Assembly: GCA_964429695.1 (NCBI GenBank)
Contig: CAYSCS010000112.1
Location: 1 to 15,227 of the forward strand
Origin: CAYSCS01 sp964429695
GTDB lineage: Bacteria > Acidobacteriota > Aminicenantia > Aminicenantales > Aminicenantaceae
Length of the DNA stretch: 15,227 bases
Direction: 5' to 3'
The translations under genes were made by a program, and so were the position numbers. Shown here piece by piece: positions 12,938 through 15,227 of this stretch. The notes beneath the pieces are model-generated. The model did no database searches. It saw nothing but the letters and a program-made list of their open reading frames with translations, and was not told the origin of the DNA. Position 1 is the first letter of the stretch, and the number at the start of each line of letters is the position of its first letter.

Positions 12938-15034
12938 TTGCCGCGGAGACATCCAATCGAAAGAGTAAGAAACATAGGCATCCTCGCCCATATAGATGCG
13001 GGGAAGACTACCACCACCGAACGTATCCTTTTCTACACTGGCATCACTTACAAGATGGGAGAGGTTGATGAAGGCACGGCTGTCATGGACTGGATGGAGC
13101 AGGAGCAGGAACGGGGCATAACGATAACCTCAGCCGCCACAACCTGTTATTGGAAGAACCATCAGATAAACATCATCGACACCCCTGGTCATGTAGATTT
13201 TACCGCAGAGGTTGAACGCTCCTTGAGAGTTCTGGATGGAGCTATTATCCTTCTCTGTGGAGTAGGTGGAGTGGAGCCACAAACTGAGACTGTTTGGCGC
13301 CAAGCTGATCGATACAGGGTACCTCGCATTGTTTACATTAACAAAATGGACAGGGTTGGCGCTAACCCTGAGAAAGCAGTCGAAGAGCTGAGAAAGAAGC
13401 TTGCAGCCAATCCCTTGGTCATTCAGCTTCCTCTAGGGAGAGAGGAAGAATTTCGTGGGGTGATAGATTTGGTAGAAATGAAAGAAATAGACTGGGGAAG
13501 TGACCTTCTAGGAACTGAGTTTGAAGTAAGGGAAGTTTCTGACGAGCATAAAGAAGAAGTTCTCAAAAAGCGAAATGCGATGTTAGAGAAGCTCTGTGAC
13601 ATAGATGATAAGCTGATGGAGAAGTATGTAGAGGGAATGGAATTGACCCCAGAGGAGATTAAGAGAGCCATCCGCAAGGGAACAATCTCTCTCCAAATAG
13701 TTCCTGTCCTCCACGGAGCCTCTTTTAAAAACAAAGGAGTTCATCCTCTTTTAGATGCTGTGGTGGATTTTCTCCCTTCTCCTGTAGACATCCCTTCAGT
13801 AAAAGGATTTCATCCTCGGACCCATGCTCTTGAGGAAAGGAAAGCGGCTGATAGCGAGCCTTTTTCAGCACTTGTTTTTAAAATCATGAACGACCCATAT
13901 GTCGGGACGCTTTCTTTCTTCAGGGTCTATTCGGGGAAGACGAGAGTTGGAGCTTTACTCTATAATTCAACCAAGGATGAGACAGAGAGGATTTCAAGAC
14001 TCTTGGAGATTCATGCCAATAAAAGAAGAGACATCAAGGAAGTTTATGCTGGAGATATAGCCGCTCTTTCCTCAATGAAGAACGTTTCTACTGGAGACAC
14101 GCTTTGTGAGATAACACGTCCCATTGTGCTTGAGTCTATAAAATTTCCAGAGCCAGTCATATCTGCCTATATAGAGCCAAAATCAACAAAGGACCATCCG
14201 AAGCTAGCGGAAGCATTGGCGAAGTTGACCAAGGAAGACCCAACCTTCAAGGTGATGCCCGACCCTATGACAGGTCAGACTCTGGTTTATGGAATGGGCG
14301 AACTCCACTTAGAAATACTCATAGACAGAATGTTCAGAGAGTATGGTGTTCAGGCTAACTTGGGGAAGCCTCAGGTAGCCTATAAAGAGACGGTTACATC
14401 TTCAGCAGAAGGAGAGAGGAAATACGTGCGTCAGACTGGTGGAAGGGGTCAGTATGGTCACTGTAAGATAATCGTCGAGCCTCTAAAAAGAGGCGGAGGT
14501 TTTGAATTTATAGATAGGACTAAAGGAGGCGTAATTCCCAAAGAATTTATCCATTCTATTGAGGCTGGAGTTAAAGAAGCGATGGAAATGGGAGTCCTGG
14601 CAGGCTACCCCATGACAGATGTGAAGGTGACTCTTGTCGGTGGATCTTATCATGAGGTTGATTCCACTTCCATAGCTTTTAAGATAGCTGCTTCTTTGGC
14701 TTTTAAGGAGGCTGCATCAAGAGCAAATCCCGTTCTTCTTGAGCCCATCATGAGCCTCATCGTGGTTACCCCTGATGAATATTTGGGAGACATCGTGGGA
14801 GACATAAATGCGAGGAGAGGCCGAATTGAGGAAATGGACATGAGAGGGGGTTCTCGTGTGATTAAAGCTCTTGTCCCCCTCGAAGAGATGTTCGGTTATG
14901 CCACTACCCTTAGAACTCTGACCCAAGGGAGAGGATTTTTTTCGATGGAATTTTTCCGCTATGAAATAGCTCCTTCTCCCGTTATTGAGGAGGTAATTGC
15001 TAGGGCGGAAGGAAGATTTTTTGCCCATAGGTAG
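12938..15034 (+). CDS. fusA: Elongation factor G
   Basis: A 698-residue translocase GTPase of normal length. GTPase motifs: G1 AHIDAGKT at residues 17-24, the switch I end RGITIT at 59-64, G3 DTPGH at 81-85, G4 NKMD at 135-138, and a G5 written HGAS where GSA is usual. The G' insert and domain II (from about residue 290) follow, then domain III, domain IV with RQTGGRGQYGH, and domain V ending with the ALVPLEEMFGYATTLRTLTQ family segment. The start is TTG at 12938, supported by GGAG at 12927-12930 with 7 bases between; the ATG at 12925 is out of frame. It lies 47 bases after rpsG and before tuf, the standard str order. Confidence 0.97.
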   Translation: MPRRHPIERVRNIGILAHIDAGKTTTTERILFYTGITYKMGEVDEGTAVMDWMEQEQERGITITSAATTCYWKNHQINIIDTPGHVDFTAEVERSLRVLDGAIILLCGVGGVEPQTETVWRQADRYRVPRIVYINKMDRVGANPEKAVEELRKKLAANPLVIQLPLGREEEFRGVIDLVEMKEIDWGSDLLGTEFEVREVSDEHKEEVLKKRNAMLEKLCDIDDKLMEKYVEGMELTPEEIKRAIRKGTISLQIVPVLHGASFKNKGVHPLLDAVVDFLPSPVDIPSVKGFHPRTHALEERKAADSEPFSALVFKIMNDPYVGTLSFFRVYSGKTRVGALLYNSTKDETERISRLLEIHANKRRDIKEVYAGDIAALSSMKNVSTGDTLCEITRPIVLESIKFPEPVISAYIEPKSTKDHPKLAEALAKLTKEDPTFKVMPDPMTGQTLVYGMGELHLEILIDRMFREYGVQANLGKPQVAYKETVTSSAEGERKYVRQTGGRGQYGHCKIIVEPLKRGGGFEFIDRTKGGVIPKEFIHSIEAGVKEAMEMGVLAGYPMTDVKVTLVGGSYHEVDSTSIAFKIAASLAFKEAASRANPVLLEPIMSLIVVTPDEYLGDIVGDINARRGRIEEMDMRGGSRVIKALVPLEEMFGYATTLRTLTQGRGFFSMEFFRYEIAPSPVIEEVIARAEGRFFAHR

Positions 15035-15045
15035 GAGAATCAAGT

Positions 15046-15091
15046 TTTTATCTTTATATTTTATGGAATAATTAAAAGATAAAAGATAAAA
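15046..15091 (+). other. AT-rich inverted repeat in the fusA-tuf gap
   Basis: TTTTATCTTT (15046-15055) can pair over 10 bp with AAAGATAAAA at 15075-15084 or with a second overlapping copy at 15082-15091, because the right side is a tandem repeat of AAAAGAT. The rest of this 96-base gap holds the tuf ribosome binding site and no clear promoter. Confidence 0.3.
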
Positions 15092-15130
15092 TGAAAGAGA
15101 CGAATAAAGGAGAGAGGAGGTAAGATAGAA

Positions 15131-15227
15131 ATGGCAAAGGCGAAGTTTGAGCGGACGAAGCCGCATTTAAATGTGGGTACGATAGGTCATGTAGATCATG
15201 GGAAGACTACGTTGACCTCGGCGATAA
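15131..15227 (+). CDS. tuf: Elongation factor Tu, N-terminal fragment (second tuf copy)
   Basis: The first 32 codons are visible; the gene runs off the right edge. The protein begins MAKAKFERTKPHLNVGTIGH and continues through VDHGKTTL, the G1 phosphate-binding loop of EF-Tu (GHVDHGKT). A strong AGGAGG at 15115-15120 lies 10 bases before the ATG. It follows fusA by 96 bases in the usual str order. As in the tuf end at the left edge, alanine and threonine codons lean to GCG and ACG, with CGG arginine and CCG proline, unlike the genes in between. The two copies are in the same direction; whether they are identical cannot be seen because the visible parts do not overlap. Confidence 0.96.
   Translation, partial: MAKAKFERTKPHLNVGTIGHVDHGKTTLTSAI

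Noticed and set aside
12871..13068. 65-codon frame overlapping the rpsG end and fusA start
   Set aside because: It is an out-of-frame reading of rpsG and fusA, and its product has no family resemblance.
15091..15123. Ten-codon upstream frame before tuf (starts ATG AAA GAG)
   Set aside because: No ribosome binding site of its own and its stop overlaps the tuf ribosome-binding region; most likely chance in AT-rich DNA.

Overview
This window is a bacterial chromosomal core block for transcription and translation, with every gene on the + strand. From left to right it carries: the 3' end of a tuf gene (EF-Tu), rpmG (L33), tRNA-Trp(CCA), secE, nusG, rplK, rplA, rplJ, rplL, rpoB, rpoC, rpsL, rpsG, fusA and the 5' end of a second tuf gene. 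It is almost fully coding. The longest gaps are about 95 to 125 bases (tRNA-secE, rpoC-rpsL and fusA-tuf). No mobile element, CRISPR array, phage gene or clear pseudogene is visible.

Organism: clearly a bacterium. It has bacterial L7/L12, L33, NusG and SecE, and beta/beta' subunits with bacterial lineage inserts. RpoC carries the long insert after the trigger-loop RTFHIGG motif, and RpoB carries a beta-lobe insert plus a long charged insert before the LAPG..K motif, as in Proteobacteria and many other Gram-negative phyla and unlike typical Firmicutes. DNA is moderately AT-rich, with AGA/AGG arginine, ATA isoleucine and Lys/Glu-rich proteins. That suits an uncultivated, perhaps thermophilic or subsurface lineage, but the phylum cannot be named from this window alone.

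Layout: positions 1-750 hold the tuf end, rpmG, tRNA-Trp and secE, a classic bacterial neighbourhood. Positions 760-3406 hold nusG and the ribosomal stalk/L1 genes, packed with gaps of 1-9 bases and one 8-base overlap. Positions 3486-11893 hold rpoB and rpoC, which overlap at the stop/start. A near-consensus sigma70-type promoter (TTGACA, 17 bases, TATTAT) at 11921-11949 then starts the str group: rpsL, rpsG, fusA, tuf. The rif and str clusters, separate in E. coli, are joined here and bracketed by two tuf copies in the same direction.

The genes act together: RpoB/RpoC form the RNA polymerase core, NusG ties it to translation and termination, L11/L1/L10/L12 form the GTPase-recruiting side of the large subunit, S12/S7 the decoding and head regions of the small subunit, EF-G and EF-Tu are the elongation GTPases, and SecE serves the translocon.

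The most unusual thing seen is a roughly 60-residue, eight-cysteine insertion near the N terminus of RpoB (in the protrusion). Its first half has the same cysteine spacing and local sequence flavour as the zinc-binding domain of RpoC encoded just downstream. Other points are atypical rifampicin-pocket residues, a charged N-terminal extension on L7/L12, TAG as the favourite stop codon, TTG starts for rpsL and fusA, and codon use in both tuf fragments that differs from the genes between them.
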